Origin: Adiantum capillus-veneris
Taxonomy: Eukaryota > Streptophyta > Polypodiopsida > Polypodiales > Pteridaceae
Reading direction: 5' to 3'
Assembly: GCA_014529385.2 (NCBI GenBank)
Contig: CM043969.1
Span: forward strand, 66,724,676-66,788,675
Length of the DNA: 64,000 bases
Shown piece after piece: positions 10,768 through 22,235 of this stretch (positions are counted from its first letter, which is position 1; each line of letters opens with the position of its first letter). A model generated the notes under the pieces. That model worked only from the letters and a program-made list of their open reading frames with translations, was not told where the DNA came from and ran no database searches. A program made the translations under genes and the position numbers.

Positions 10768-11390
10768 AGTCGCCCATTTGAGATTGTGTATGGTCACTCT
10801 CTTCCTACTCTTGCTTCATGTCTTACTAACATTGTGCTTGTTGTCGATACTTTCACTGCAAATTTTCGGAACATTTATGAAAGTGTTCACTCTGTTATTA
10901 AGCATTCACAAAAACTTTACATTAAGCATGCTAATAAGCATCGCAAATCACATGAATTTAAGGAAGGAGTTTATGTTATGCTTTGTTGATACAAATGTTT
11001 TTGTAAAGCTTGCTTCTCGTTTTTATCATCCACTCAAGATTTCTGTTATAATAAATGATATTTCATTTTGTTTAAAATTACCTTCATACTCGCACATTCA
11101 CAATGCATTTCACATTAGTCTATTACGACCCTTTCGAGAACCCCTACCTACACATCACATGTATGAGAATCTACCTACACTTGTAGATCAAGACGAGCAA
11201 TTCATCCCTGACCAAATAGTTGATCATGAGACCACCAATACACGCACTGCACGGTTACAATCGTTATCTTTTGACTTTTAAAGGCCACCCTAGAGAAGAT
11301 GCTAAATGGATGCGTAAAAAAACTTTTTCCAAACTATCTAGATCTACTCTACACTTTTCATCATTCACAGTCCAGTTGATTCTCTATTGA
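10768..11390 (+). pseudogene. Ty3/gypsy integrase C-terminus and chromodomain-like tail
   Basis: The fragment starts with PFEIVYGHSLPT (10,768 on), the conserved end of the gypsy integrase core. A long open stretch (10,778-11,281) contains FHISLLRPF, typical of the integrase C-terminal domain. A +1 shift at 11,276-11,283 joins this to KGHPREDAKWMRKKTFSKL and a stop at 11,388-11,390, matching the W-x-G-x-p-x-e-x-A-x-W end of gypsy polyproteins. The first codon of the downstream tandem repeat unit is the Gly codon of this motif. Catalytic integrase residues lie upstream of the fragment and are missing. Confidence 0.8.
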
Positions 11391-13846
11391 GAAACTAAGG
11401 ACAATTATTATCCCTAGTGAAGGGATGTTACGAGTTTGGACACCCTTCTCTTGTATGTGGTTAGCATTACAATTGGGATAGCTGGCATGTAATGGCTAAT
11501 TACGGTGTTGTCTTTTTCTTTTTTCTAGCAGTGAGATTAATATTGCGTAGATTAGAATTCTGAGAATTGAGGAGAAGGCGCCAAATAATCTCTCTCTCAA
11601 CCATCTTTATTTGCACATTATTCTAATTATTTTGCCAATAAATTTCATTGTATGTATCTAGTGAGAACTCACCCTAAAAATTATGCCAGAAGTGATAGCC
11701 ACCACTCATGGCCACCCTAGAGAGATGCTAAATGGATGCGTAAAAAAACTTTTTCCAAACTATCTAGATCTACTCTACACTTTTCATCATTCACAATCCA
11801 GTTGATTCTCTATTGAGAAACTAAGGACAATTATTATCCCTAGTGAAGGGATGTTACGAGTTTGGACACCCTTCTCTTGTATGTGGTTAGCATTACAATT
11901 GGGATAGCTGGCATGTAATGGCTAATTACGGTGTTGTCTTTTTCTTTTTTCTAGCAGTGAGATTAATATTGCGTAGATTAGAATTCTGAGAATTGAGGAG
12001 AAGGCGCCAAATAATCTCTCTCTCAACCATCTTTATTTGCACATTATTCTAATTATTTTGCCAATAAATTTCATTGTATGTATCTAGTGAGAACTCACCC
12101 TAAAAAATTATGCCAGAAGTGATAGCCACCACTCATGGCCACCCTAGAGAAGATGCTAAATGGATGCGTAAAAAAACTTTTTCCAAACTATCTAGATCTA
12201 CTCTACACTTTTCATCATTCACAGTCCAGTTGATTCTCTATTGAGAAACTAAGGACAATTATTATCCCTAGTGAAGGGATGTTACGAGTTTGGACACCCT
12301 TCTCTTGTATGTGGTTAGCATTACAATTGGGATAGCTGGCATGTAATGGCTAATTACGGTGTTGTCTTTTTCTTTTTTCTAGCAGTGAGATTAATATTGC
12401 GTAGATTAGAAATCTGAGAATTGAGGAGAAGGCGCCAATAATCTCTCTCTCAACCATCTTTATTTGCACATTATTCTAATTATTTTGCCAATAAATTTCA
12501 TTGTATGTATCTAGTGAGAACTCACCCTAAAAAATTATGCCAGAAGTGATAGCCACCACTCATGGCCACCCTAGAGAAGATGCTAAATGGATGCGTAAAA
12601 AAACTTTTTCCAAACTATCTAGATCTACTCTACACTTTTCATCATTCACAGTCCAGTTGATTCTCTATTGAGAAACTAAGGACAATTATTATCCCTAGTG
12701 AAGGGATGTTACGAGTTTGGACACCCTTCTCTTGTATGTGGTTAGCATTACAATTGGGATAGCTGGCATGTAATGGCTAATTACGGTGTTGTCTTTTTTC
12801 TTTTTTCTAGCAGTGAGATTAATATTGCGTAGATTAGAATTCTGAGAATTGAGGAGAAGGCGCCAAATAATCTCTCTCTCAACCATCTTTATTTGCACAT
12901 TATTCTAATTATTTTGCCAATAAATTTCATTGTATGTATCTAGTGAGAACTCACCCTAAAAAATTATGCCAGAAGTGATAGCCACCACTCATGGCCACCC
13001 TAGAGAAGATGCTAAATGGATGCGTAAAAAAACTTTTTCCAAACTATCTAGATCTACTCTACACTTTTCATCATTCACAGTCCAGTTGATTCTCTATTGA
13101 GAAACTAAGGACAATTATTATCCCTAGTGAAGGGATGTTACGAGTTTGGACACCCTTCTCTTGTGTGGTTAGCATTACAATTGGGATAGCTGGCATGTAA
13201 TGGCTAATTACGGTGTTGTCTTTTTCTTTTTTCTAGCAGTGAGATTAATATTGCGTAGATTAGAATTCTGAGAATTGAGGAGAAGGCGCCAAATAATCTC
13301 TCTCTCAACCATCTTTATTTGCACATTATTCTAATTATTTTGCCAATAAATTTCATTGTATGTATCTAGTGAGAACTCACCCTAAAAAATTATGCCAGAA
13401 GTGATAGCCACCACTCATGGCCACCCTAGAGAAGATGCTAAATGGATGCGTAAAAAAACTTTTTCCAAACTATCTAGATCTACTCTACACTTTTCATCAT
13501 TCACAGTCCAGTTGATTCTCTATTGAGAAACTAAGGACAATTATTATCCCTAGTGAAGGGATGTTACGAGTTTGGACACCCTTCTCTTGTATGTGGTTAG
13601 CATTACAATTGGGATAGCTGGCATGTAATGGCTAATTACGGTGTTGTCTTTTTCTTTTTTCTAGCAGTGAGATTAATATTGCGTAGATTAGAATTCTGAG
13701 AATTGAGGAGAAGGCGCCAAATAATCTCTCTCTCAACCATCTTTATTTGCACATTATTCTAATTATTTTGCCAATAAATTTCATTGTATGTATCTAGTGA
13801 GAACTCACCCTAAAAAATTATGCCAGAAGTGATAGCCACCACTCAT
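11283..13846. repeat. Six tandem copies of a 426-429 bp unit (gypsy pol tail + PPT + LTR start)
   Basis: Units start with GGCCACCCTAGAGA at 11,283, 11,710, 12,137, 12,564, 12,993 and 13,419, and the array stops at 13,846. Each unit holds the last ~108 bp of the gypsy pol reading frame, a short 3' UTR, a purine tract (11,417-11,425 in copy 1) and 284 bp starting TGTTACGAG (11,426), which looks like the LTR 5' end. The copies are nearly identical by eye. Differences are single-base changes and small indels, such as loss of a 4-base TATG in the fifth copy near 13,160. GCCACC occurs both at the unit start and ~13 bp before each unit end, a possible microhomology at the founding junction. Confidence 0.95.
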
Positions 13847-13866
13847 GGCTAAAGTTGACGCCTAAA

Positions 13867-15118
13867 TGTCACGTGACACATCCACCTCTATGTGTCCGTG
13901 GACAAGCTACAGCACGACAAGGGTTCAGTCAGTCCAGTCAGTCTAGATTAGCAGTGATATGGCACTTTTGTGAGTTTTTTCGCAGAACGTGCATGTCCAA
14001 ACACTTAGATTAGATGCATATCCTCTGGTTGCACACAGCATGACCATCAGATTCCCATCAGATCCCATCGGTAGCATTTTTACAGTGCATAGGCCTATTT
14101 TCCCTATTTTTGATATTTTTCACTTATTAATTTTAAGTGACTTTTGTTGGAAAGTAGGTAGGGCAATTTTGCTAAGTTTGTATATAAGCAAACTAGAGCT
14201 AGCACTTTCTCGCAGAAGAGACAGCAGGAGCTTCGGTTCAACAGGCACCTTCTCAGCAGGAACCCCCCAACAAGGCCTAGCGTTTTTGCTACACTGCAGC
14301 GAGACTAACGTTTTGCATCAAGAACCCAGATCAGCCAGCGTTTTTGCACTTGCAGATTCCTGGCGATAGTAGAACCTCAGATCAGCCTAGCGTTTTGCAT
14401 TTGCAAGACATCCGGCAACAGCAGAACGAGCAAAAGCCCTTGCGTTTTTGCAAGAAGACTTCAAATCAGCCCTAGCGTTTTTTGGTTTGCAGATCAGCCC
14501 CGCGACAAAACATCAAGAACCACCAACGTTTTCAATTTTCAGCCTTTAGCACTCGCAGATCAAGTCCCGAACCTCGCAGATCTCACCTTCCCGCAGCAGT
14601 TCCTCGCCGCACGGTGGGATCCATTGAAGTTTGCAGTTTCAGCCCGGAAAACGCAGATTTCAGCATCTGCGTTTTCAGCGCGTCGTCGTCGCATCGTCGC
14701 CATCGACATCGTCTACGACATAGAGTCAGAATTCAGCAGATAAAGATTTACAGATTTCAGCCATTACAGTTTTCAGATTTCAGCCCGTCTCATCGACGTC
14801 CTCATCGTCGTCGACATCGTCGGCAAGTCCAAGCATTGTAGACAATTGTGCAATCATAAGTAGACCGCTCTCACCATAGAGAGTAGGGCCTTCGGAGGAG
14901 GGTTTTACAACATCTCTAGTGTCGTATTTCTCTTCTCTCTCTATCTCTCAATCTCATACACTTGCACGCACAGTGTCCATTCACTTTGTTTATGATCATT
15001 GCACTCTCTTATTAAGAACGGAAGGCTCTCCCTTCCATAAGAACAAAAGGAACCTTGAGCACAGTTCGGAACACTCATCTTGAGCAAAGTTCAAACATTC
15101 ATTCCGCTGCACCTTACA
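13867..15118 (+). repeat. 5' LTR (1,252 bp)
   Basis: Starts TGTCACGTGACA and ends TTACA immediately before the primer-binding site. It matches 17,278-18,521 along its whole length with scattered substitutions and small indels. The 3' half contains repeated GCGTTTTTGC-like and CAGATTTCAG-like segments and a CT-rich tract near 14,930-14,950. Confidence 0.95.
14181..14188 (+). promoter_or_regulatory. TATA box in 5' LTR
   Basis: TATATAAG at 14,181-14,188 is conserved in the 3' LTR at 17,592-17,599. Its position, roughly 315 bp into the LTR, suits a Pol II promoter with a long R/U5 region. Confidence 0.6.
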
Positions 15119-15119
15119 T

Positions 15120-15131
15120 TGGTATCAGAGC
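15120..15131 (+). other. Primer-binding site, initiator-Met tRNA
   Basis: TGGTATCAGAGC is an exact 12-base match to the complement of the plant initiator-Met tRNA 3' end. It lies one base after the LTR terminal CA. Confidence 0.92.
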
Positions 15132-15572
15132 TTTGGCAGTGTTCTGTATAACTCAAGAAAAGAACCACAAGAATCACAAGAATTTTTTTTGCTTGTTGTG
15201 GTCGCACGAACCCAAGTTCACTTGGGCGTGTCGATTCCTAATCGTGTTTTTGAAGAGTGACAGGAATCCCAAGAAAGAAGGGCTTGTCCAACCTCCCCTT
15301 GTGCCTCTTTTCACTCATTGAGAGCGGACCGTGCACTTAGCGGCCGGCCAATCGACGTGAGGTGGGAAAAAGCAACCTTGGGTGTGAGCGCAAGGCCGCC
15401 AAGAGGTGCGCCCGCGAAAAAGAGCAAAACTCGGGTGAAGAGAAGATCCTTCTCAAACACAGATTGCAAGCGAAAGAAAACCCTCAAGAACTCAAGACCC
15501 TCAAGAACCCAAGAACCCAAGTTCCTTGTGAACTTAAGAACCCAAAACCACAAGAACCCAAGACTTCAGTGG

Positions 15573-16969
15573 ATGGTCATCACTCGAAGCGGAATGGATA
15601 CTTCGCTTGAGGTGATGAGCATGAGAGAGACGAAGAAGAATTTTCCCCACCACGAGGTTTTTCCGACCCTCCCCCTTCCCCATCTACGTCAAGGATTGCA
15701 CTAACTCCTTTGGAGGAGTTGGAGCAGATGTTTATGGAAAGGAAGTTAGAACGCGAAGCAAGAAATGCAGAAAGAAAAGCAGAAATGGATCGCAGACACG
15801 AAGAAAGAAGAGCAGAAAGAAAAGAAGAAATGAAGCGCAAACACCAAGAAAGAATGGCAGCCATACCGCGTGAGCGCGAGCAAGCACACTTGGAAGCCAA
15901 AGAACGACAAGCCAAATTGGATCGTGAGCGCACAGAAAGACAAGCAGAGAACAAAGCAAGACAAGCAGAATTTGATTGCGAGAACAAAGCCATCAAAGAA
16001 AAGAGAGACCGGCACATGAAAGAATTCTTGCGACTCTTTTCTCAAGTTCAGGCACAGATGCAAGAGATTCGGAAAAAGGAGACTTTCTCAGTCTCTTCTT
16101 CTTCCAAGCATGACACACATGATTTGCATGATGATTTGAATGATAATGATGAGCATGATGATTTGGATGACACTGACAAGCATGATGATCTGCATGATCA
16201 AGATGTGATTTCTCACAAGCATGATGATTTGCATGATCAAGATGTGATTTCTCACAAGCATGATGATTTGCATGAAGATGATGTGATTGTTCACAAGGAT
16301 GATGTGTTAGTTGATGCTTTTTCTAGCGAAGCTAACCTCGTTGCAGATTCGATCAATCACAAAGGATCGATCTTGGCTCTCGAGCCTAGGTCCAAAGAAC
16401 CCCTTCAAGAAGAAGCGATCTTGGCTCTCGAGCCTTGGTCCAAAGAACCCTCACAGGAAGTATTATGTGTTCGCATGATTCAGACGCACGCATTGTACGA
16501 GTGTTTCATTCGTGATCGTTTCCTGTATTTTCGTCAACGTCTTTATGTGATCCATCTTCCTAGGCATGACATATTGTACGTTGAGCACGTTTCACTCATG
16601 GATGAACACGAATGTATGCGGATTTTTCATGAAAAGCTGAAAAGTATGCATTCAAGGAAGTCACATTTCATGTCTCTTCTTTGGCACGACACAATTGTAG
16701 AAAGAGCACATGAAAGTATGAGCACCAAGCATGGGCATTTCGGTTGTGAATTGCCACAATTGATTGCTTTAGATCATAAGAGAAAGATTCGATCTCATTG
16801 TTTGCGTGTGTGTGGTGAACGGGTTGGCACTCCGTCTCTTTGTTCATCTACATTGCATGCACAGTCTTTGAGGAAGACTATTTTTTCCACTCACTTTACA
16901 TGGAATGGATATGTTCATGTTTTTGTGTTGGAAGTGGTTTCAGGAATTTTCAGCCATGGAGATTCTTGA
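15573..16969 (+). CDS. Coiled-coil, His/Asp-repeat protein of the non-autonomous LTR element (one frameshift)
   Basis: An ATG at 15,573 begins MVITRSG, a start seen in many plant gypsy gag proteins. The frame shifts once near 15,612 and continues open to a stop at 16,969, about 465 residues in all. Order: acidic segment (GDEHERDEEE), Pro/Ser stretch, then a highly charged predicted coiled coil (15,715-16,080) full of E-R-K-A-E-M and R-Q-A-E repeats. Next comes an Asp/His tract with the repeat HDDLHDQDVISHK (about 16,135-16,310), a 51 bp internal duplication (LALEP.SKEP, 16,371-16,450), and a His/Cys-containing C-terminal part (16,470-16,969) with no recognised fold. There is no capsid domain or zinc knuckle. 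It could be a highly diverged gag or a captured host gene; I cannot tell which. Confidence 0.6.
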
Positions 16970-17054
16970 AGCAGAAAGAAGCATGACTCTAGACGAAGTT
17001 GAAGCATCGAAGGAGCCACAAAAGGCTTTGTCGCTTTCGGCGCAGCCCAAAGAA

Positions 17055-17206
17055 GCAAGCATTGCAGACCTTTATGAAGTTCAAGTACCGCACGACCCAC
17101 ACATTCGAGTGGGCCGGCGAAGAGTCCCTAGCAAGCGTTGCAGACCTTTATGAAGTTCAAGTACTGCACGACCCACACATCCGAGTGGGCCGGCGAAGAG
17201 TCCCTT
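17055..17206. repeat. 76 bp tandem duplication near the 3' end of the internal region
   Basis: The segment GCAAGCATTGCAGACCTTTA (17,055) recurs at 17,131 with four or five changes. It encodes DLYEVQV.HDPHIRVGRRRVPS twice in the same kind of frame, though 76 is not a multiple of three. It lies after the main ORF stop and before the polypurine tract. Confidence 0.9.
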
Positions 17207-17277
17207 CCAGGATTCCGGATGATCTCCCTCAACGCCATACAGTTTGGTATCAGTACCTCACTTTGAAAAGGAGGGGA

Positions 17278-18521
17278 TGTCACGTGACACATCCAACTCT
17301 ATGTGTCCGTGGACAAGCTGCAGCACGACAAGGGTTCAATCCGTCCAGTCAGTCTAGATTAGAAGTGATCTGGCACTTTTGTGAGTTTGTTCGCAGACCG
17401 TGCATGTCCAGACACTTAGATTAGATGCATATCCTCTTGTTGCACACAGCATGACCATCAGATTCCCATCAGATCCCATCAGTAGCATTTTTACAGTGCA
17501 TAGACCTATTTTCCCTATTTTTGACATTTTTCACTTATTAATTTTAAGTGACTTTTCTTGGAAAGTAGGTAGGGCAATTTTGATAAGTTTGTATATAAGC
17601 AAACTAGAGCTAGCACTTTCTAGCAGAAGAGGCAGCAGGAGCTTCGGTTCAACAAGCACCTTCTCAGCAGGAACCCCCCAGCAAGGCCTAGTGTTTTTGC
17701 TACACAACAGCGAGACTAACGTTTTGCATCAAGAACCCAGATCAGCCAGTGTTTTTGCACTTGCAGATTCCCGGCGATAGTAGAACCACAGATCAACCTA
17801 GCGTTTTGAATTTGCAAGACATCCGGCAACAGCAGAACCAGCAAAAGCCCTTGCGTTTTTGCAAGAAGACTTCAAATCAGCCCTAGCATTTTTTGGTTTG
17901 TAGATCAGCCCTGGCGTTTTGCAGATTCTCCGTGACAGAACATCAAGAACCACCAGCATTTTCAGTTTTCAGCCTTTAGCACTCGCAGATCAAGTCCCGA
18001 ACCTCGCAGATCTCACCTTCCCGCAGCAGTTCCTCGCCGCACGGTGGGATCAATCGAAGTTTGCAGTTTCAGCCCGGAAAAGCAGATTTCAGCATCTACT
18101 TTTTCAGCGCGTCGCCATCGACATCGTCTCCGACATAGAGTCAGAATTCAGCAGATAAAGATTTGCAGATTTCAGCCATTAGAGTTTTCAGATTTCAGCC
18201 CGTCTCGTCGTCATCCTCATCGTCGGCAAGTCCAAGCATTGTAGAGATTTGTGCAATCATAAGTAGACCGCTCTCGCCATAGAGAGTGGGGCCTTCGGAG
18301 GAGGGTTTTACAACGCCTCTTGTGTCGTATTTCTCTTCTCTCTCTATCTCTCAATCTCATACACTTGCACGCACAATGTCCATTCACTTTGTTTATGATC
18401 ATTGCACTCTCTCATTAAGAACAGAAGGCTCTCCCTTCCATAAGAACAAAAGGAACCTTGAGCACAGTTCGGAGCACTCATCTTTAGCAAAGTTCAAACG
18501 TTCATTCTGATGCACCTTACA
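17278..18521 (+). repeat. 3' LTR (1,244 bp)
   Basis: Full-length direct repeat of 13,867-15,118, preceded by the purine tract at 17,266-17,277 and ending CTTACA at 18,521. TATA box at 17,592-17,599. The copies differ by an indel near 17,910-17,930 and by loss of short CATCG-type repeats near 18,110 and 18,215. Confidence 0.95.
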
Positions 18522-19224
18522 CAAAATATGTTTCATAATAAAATTAAATACTCAACTCCACCAAGTAATGCATGGAGTTTGGGGCCTAGGTTTTTAAGCC
18601 ATTTTTTGTGCAAGATTTTGCTCTCTCACTCTTATGCTAAGTGCATGTGCAGAAATCTTGTCTACATCCCCTCTCTTACGTGCTTTCACTACCTAGTCTA
18701 TTCTAATGTGTGTGCATAGGGTCTTTGTTTAGATTGTATGTACTTGGGTTTTGGAAGAGACGGTGAAAGGTTGATGGTTATATGTGTGAGAAAGATTGAA
18801 GAGTTTTAGCTTCTATTCTCCCGGAATCCCATCACAAATGCTTCAAATTTAATATAAAAATCAGAAAAAATTAAGTGTACCCTTTTTTTCTCTAGATTTA
18901 AACATAAAAAAAAAGGTGCGCCCTCGCACCATGCTTTTGAGCTAACAACAGAACGATTCCTTGTCAAGCTCTCCCTCTCTAGAACAATCACATGAAGCAT
19001 AGAACACTTCTTGGACAAGCATCTTTGTGTTTTACACTCAAAATTTAAGAAGAGGCGAAGAAAATAACTTAACATGTCAATGTGGATATGGAGAGAGGTA
19101 ACTATAATAGCATCAAATTCTCATTGCCTTAACTGCAAACTTGCTCGACCTACTTGTCGACCACTCAAGATGAGTTGCCTATCAAGCAGTCAATGCAGCC
19201 GACCCCGTCAGACCTCGCCTTTCT
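18522..19224. other. Unassigned intergenic stretch
   Basis: No gene or clear repeat is seen. The sequence is AT-rich with short poly-A/T tracts near 18,860-18,915. Open frames are short and lack recognisable motifs. Confidence 0.6.
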
Positions 19225-20660
19225 CAGTGTACCAGTATTGGAAACCTTTGTAGAGTGCTCAGTGGAGGCCAAGGCTTGTTGCAAAGAGAGTCTAGGTCGT
19301 TAACGACTATTGAGAAAAGACTTTGTTCTCCCAATGCTTCACTCAGCATATGATGTAGAGCAGTTGTGAAAATAAGCAATTTTCTTGATGAGCTACCTGT
19401 CCAGATGATGATGTCTTTTGGACTGCGTAGATAAGCCCACGAAAACACAACCACGAGAAACAACTCCATAAAGTGAGAATCTGCAAAACTTGACCAAGCC
19501 TGGAAAAGGCCACAAAAATACATAGCCACTTGGTCGAGAACGCAAATCGTGGACTATTTATGATTGTCCACTTCTCCTCCTAGGAGCACACAGTTTAAAG
19601 ACTATTCATTCAAAGGGCTTGGATGCATAAATGGTCCAAAACAGAGGAAACACAAAAAAAAAACACAACCACTTGCATTTGTGGTGCAACCATTTGTACC
19701 AAAAATGCAAATGGGACTATAAACACAAACAACTCTTGCAATCTTCTTGGGGAGCCGCTCCATCAACCAACCGAAAAGGAAAACAAAGTAGAAATAGATA
19801 CTATCAATGGAGGAGTCTCAACCGCAATGAAGGCCCAGAGAAACCCCAGAAAGAGGGACAAATGCAAGAAATGCACGTGAGGCAACCACCTATCCTATTA
19901 TACTCCTCGCTCGAAAAACACATAGGTGCTCTTAAAAGCAAGTCCTATTACAAGCTTGGACACCCCATCAAGAGAAACACACAAATAAAAATTGCAAATA
20001 GCTGAACTGATCTAGAATAGAGAGAGAGAGAGAGAGAGAGAAGAGTCGGTACAGAACGGCGAAGTTCTGTTCATGGATGCACTAGCCCCAAAGACTAGCA
20101 CCCCTTCCAGTATTTTTTATTATTGATTCGCAAAGGTACAACTCCCCGAGGGTCCAGATCTCCAAAACATTGCGTCAAGATGCTCTTTAAAGAGTGGCCC
20201 TCAGGACACTTATAAACTGTACAAGGCATACCCAAAAGACGAGCCCCAAAAGCACTCGATCCCAAAAGCATGCAAAAATCTACCTTGCCCTGTTGTCAAC
20301 GCAAAACGCGGAAATCCGTACAACCTGCCACATAAGCATGTAGAACAATTTGCAAAAATCTGCAACCAGAGTACGCTTTTGGATTTCTAGGGTTTAGGCC
20401 CTTCCACCAATGCTCTTCAAGTCAGTAGGGGTTAGTAAAATCCTAACCCCCTAGGCCCCTCGTCCATATCTTCCCACTTCTTCTAGGTTAGAGTAGAGTT
20501 TTTAACTCTAACCCCTTGTCCTCTCAACCAATCTTTCCAATTGGGCATGCCACATCACAAACTTGTGACGAGTCCCAAAACAGAGCCAAGGTAGATCCTT
20601 CACCAAGTCTCCAATACCATGTCAGACAAGGTAGCTCAAGTGAATAGATCTAGCACAAAG
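19225..20660 (-). repeat. Non-coding retroelement-like unit, copy A
   Basis: Segments of this region recur in order in 20,760-22,235: the blocks with GTCTAGGTCGTTAACGACTA and TTCTTGATGAGCTACCTG, then AACTCCATAAAGTGAGA, the CCACAAAAATACATAGCCAC block, and GACGAGTCCCAAAACAGAGC. On the minus strand the unit would begin with a degenerate initiator-Met primer-binding site (complement of 20,608-20,619, TGGTATTGGAGA). It lacks about 0.6-0.8 kb present in copy B and has unrelated sequence around 20,060-20,560. A (GA)n tract lies at 20,020-20,040. No coding domain is visible. Confidence 0.6.
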
Positions 20661-20759
20661 CACACCTACCATAGCACGATCTAATGAAACATGAGTGGCA
20701 CACTCGCACATTTGCACACATCAAACAAGCACGCCTCAGAGGAGAAGCCATGGCATAGG

Positions 20760-22235
20760 GAGCAAAGAGAGCCTAGGTCGTTACTCAGTGACTATTACTG
20801 ACTTGTGCCAAATGTAGAGTAGTTGTGAAGATTAAAAGAATCTTGATGAGCTTCCTACCCAAAGGTTGTTGTCTTTTGGACCACGTACGTAGATTGCAAG
20901 TTATGTCCAATCTAGGATTTGTAAACATGGATGCCTTTGATACCAAGGCATAAAGGTCAAAACAGGATACATTGGGTTTTACAAAATCATCCAAGAAAAC
21001 TGTTAGAAAAAACACGTTAGAAGAAACAAGTGTCAATAATCACCAGCAGAAGTAACTCAATCCAGAAGCAGATCAGTAAGTAATAGGCAAATACTGAGGA
21101 TCAAATAGCCTGCACCACCATCAATTTACCACTCCCAAAAATCTATGAGTGTGAACGTGACTCTCCAACATCAATTGAGGTTTTCTAGATAACTAGGCAG
21201 AGATAGTACCACAATTTGAATGATAAATGATACGCTCAATGATGAAGATTCAATCATCCACTATACCCAATGGTGGCAGCATCCACTAACAAAGGATGAA
21301 ATACGAGCAAGGACAGGTAATAAAAGAGCAAATCGTACAAACCTCCTCTGCCAGGAGAGACCACCCTCTACCAGATACATCTGGAACAGACAGCAAGCCC
21401 ACATCAACAAGGATATGTATGCCCAACTGCCATACTCCATCTCACAAAAACCTATGAGAGAAATAGCAAGATATACACATTGATTGGTTCAAAAGGCTCC
21501 AAACTCTGCCACCCAGATAGAACATCCAAGAGCATAGGTAATTTAAGCTGTACACCTTGTCGACCTCTCCCATGACATGAAACATGAAGGAAAGAGGCCC
21601 AGATCTCAGCCTTGAATACATGCTCCTAACACATAGCAATGAGAACACAAGGAGAAACTCAAAATCAGTGTACAACTACAGTAATCATCTATAAAACCTC
21701 ATTCCAAGGAAAACACAGCCAAGAGAAACAGCTCCATAAAGTGAGAGAATATGCAAAACTTGTCCCAACCAAGGGAGGCCACAACAAAATGCATATCATG
21801 GAGTGTCTACGGCTCTCCCCAACTTGTCCTTCTTGAAGCACACAGCTTACAAACTCCTCCTTCAAAGGTCCTTGCTGCAAAAATGCAGCAAAACAAAGGA
21901 AACGCAACAATTTGGACAAAAAATGCAGCTATTTGGACCCAGAAGGTACAATTGTGGCTAACAGAAACAATCCCTGCAACCTTCCTGGGAGCTTCGTCCA
22001 TCAACCAACCAGAAAAGGAAACAAAGCAAATATAGGTACCTTAAATGGAGAAGCCATGACGGCAACAATATCCCAGAACAGCCCCGAAAACCAAGAAAAT
22101 GCAGGTGGGGTAGCCTCCCATCCTCTTGTTGTGCTCGCCAAAAAAACACACCAAATGCTCGCAAGAGCGAGTCCCATAACACAGCCAAGGTTTCACCAAG
22201 GCTATGATACCATGTCAGAGAAGGTAGCCTCGTTT
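20760..22235 (-). repeat. Non-coding retroelement-like unit, copy B
   Basis: This is the second and longer copy of the unit at 19,225-20,660, in the same orientation. On the minus strand a primer-binding site TGGTATCATAGC (complement of 22,201-22,212) differs from the initiator-Met consensus by one base and directly follows ...CTCTGACA, which could be an LTR end. No gag or pol motif was seen, so this looks like a large non-autonomous LTR derivative or the leader of a lost element. Confidence 0.6.
22201..22212 (-). other. Primer-binding site on the minus strand
   Basis: The complement reads TGGTATCATAGC, one mismatch to the initiator-Met tRNA site, and follows a CA dinucleotide. It suggests a minus-strand LTR spanning upward from 22,213. 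Confidence 0.6.

Larger units (their letters stand above)
13867..18521 (+). mobile_element. Complete non-autonomous LTR retrotransposon with a coiled-coil ORF
   Basis: Two long direct repeats, 13,867-15,118 and 17,278-18,521, each start TGTCACGTGACACATCCA and end CTTACA. A tRNA-iMet primer-binding site (15,120-15,131) follows the first and a purine tract (AAAAGGAGGGGA, 17,266-17,277) precedes the second. Flanking 5-mers CTAAA and CAAAA differ at one base, so a target-site duplication is possible but imperfect. The 2.16 kb internal region has no protease, RT, RNase H or integrase, so mobility would need proteins from another element. It is inserted at the end of the 427 bp array. Confidence 0.93.

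Noticed and set aside
11283-13846. CRISPR-like or host satellite interpretation of the six-unit array
   Set aside because: Units are adjacent without unique spacers and have a clear retrotransposon origin; the context is eukaryotic.
15120-15131. tRNA gene at the TGGTATCAGAGC sites (also 4,831 and 31,207)
   Set aside because: Only the 12-base primer-binding complement is present; no cloverleaf sequence surrounds it.
16088-16294. Minus-strand open frame rich in Ile/Met (HILIMQIIML repeats)
   Set aside because: Antisense of the His/Asp repeat region of the LTR-element protein.
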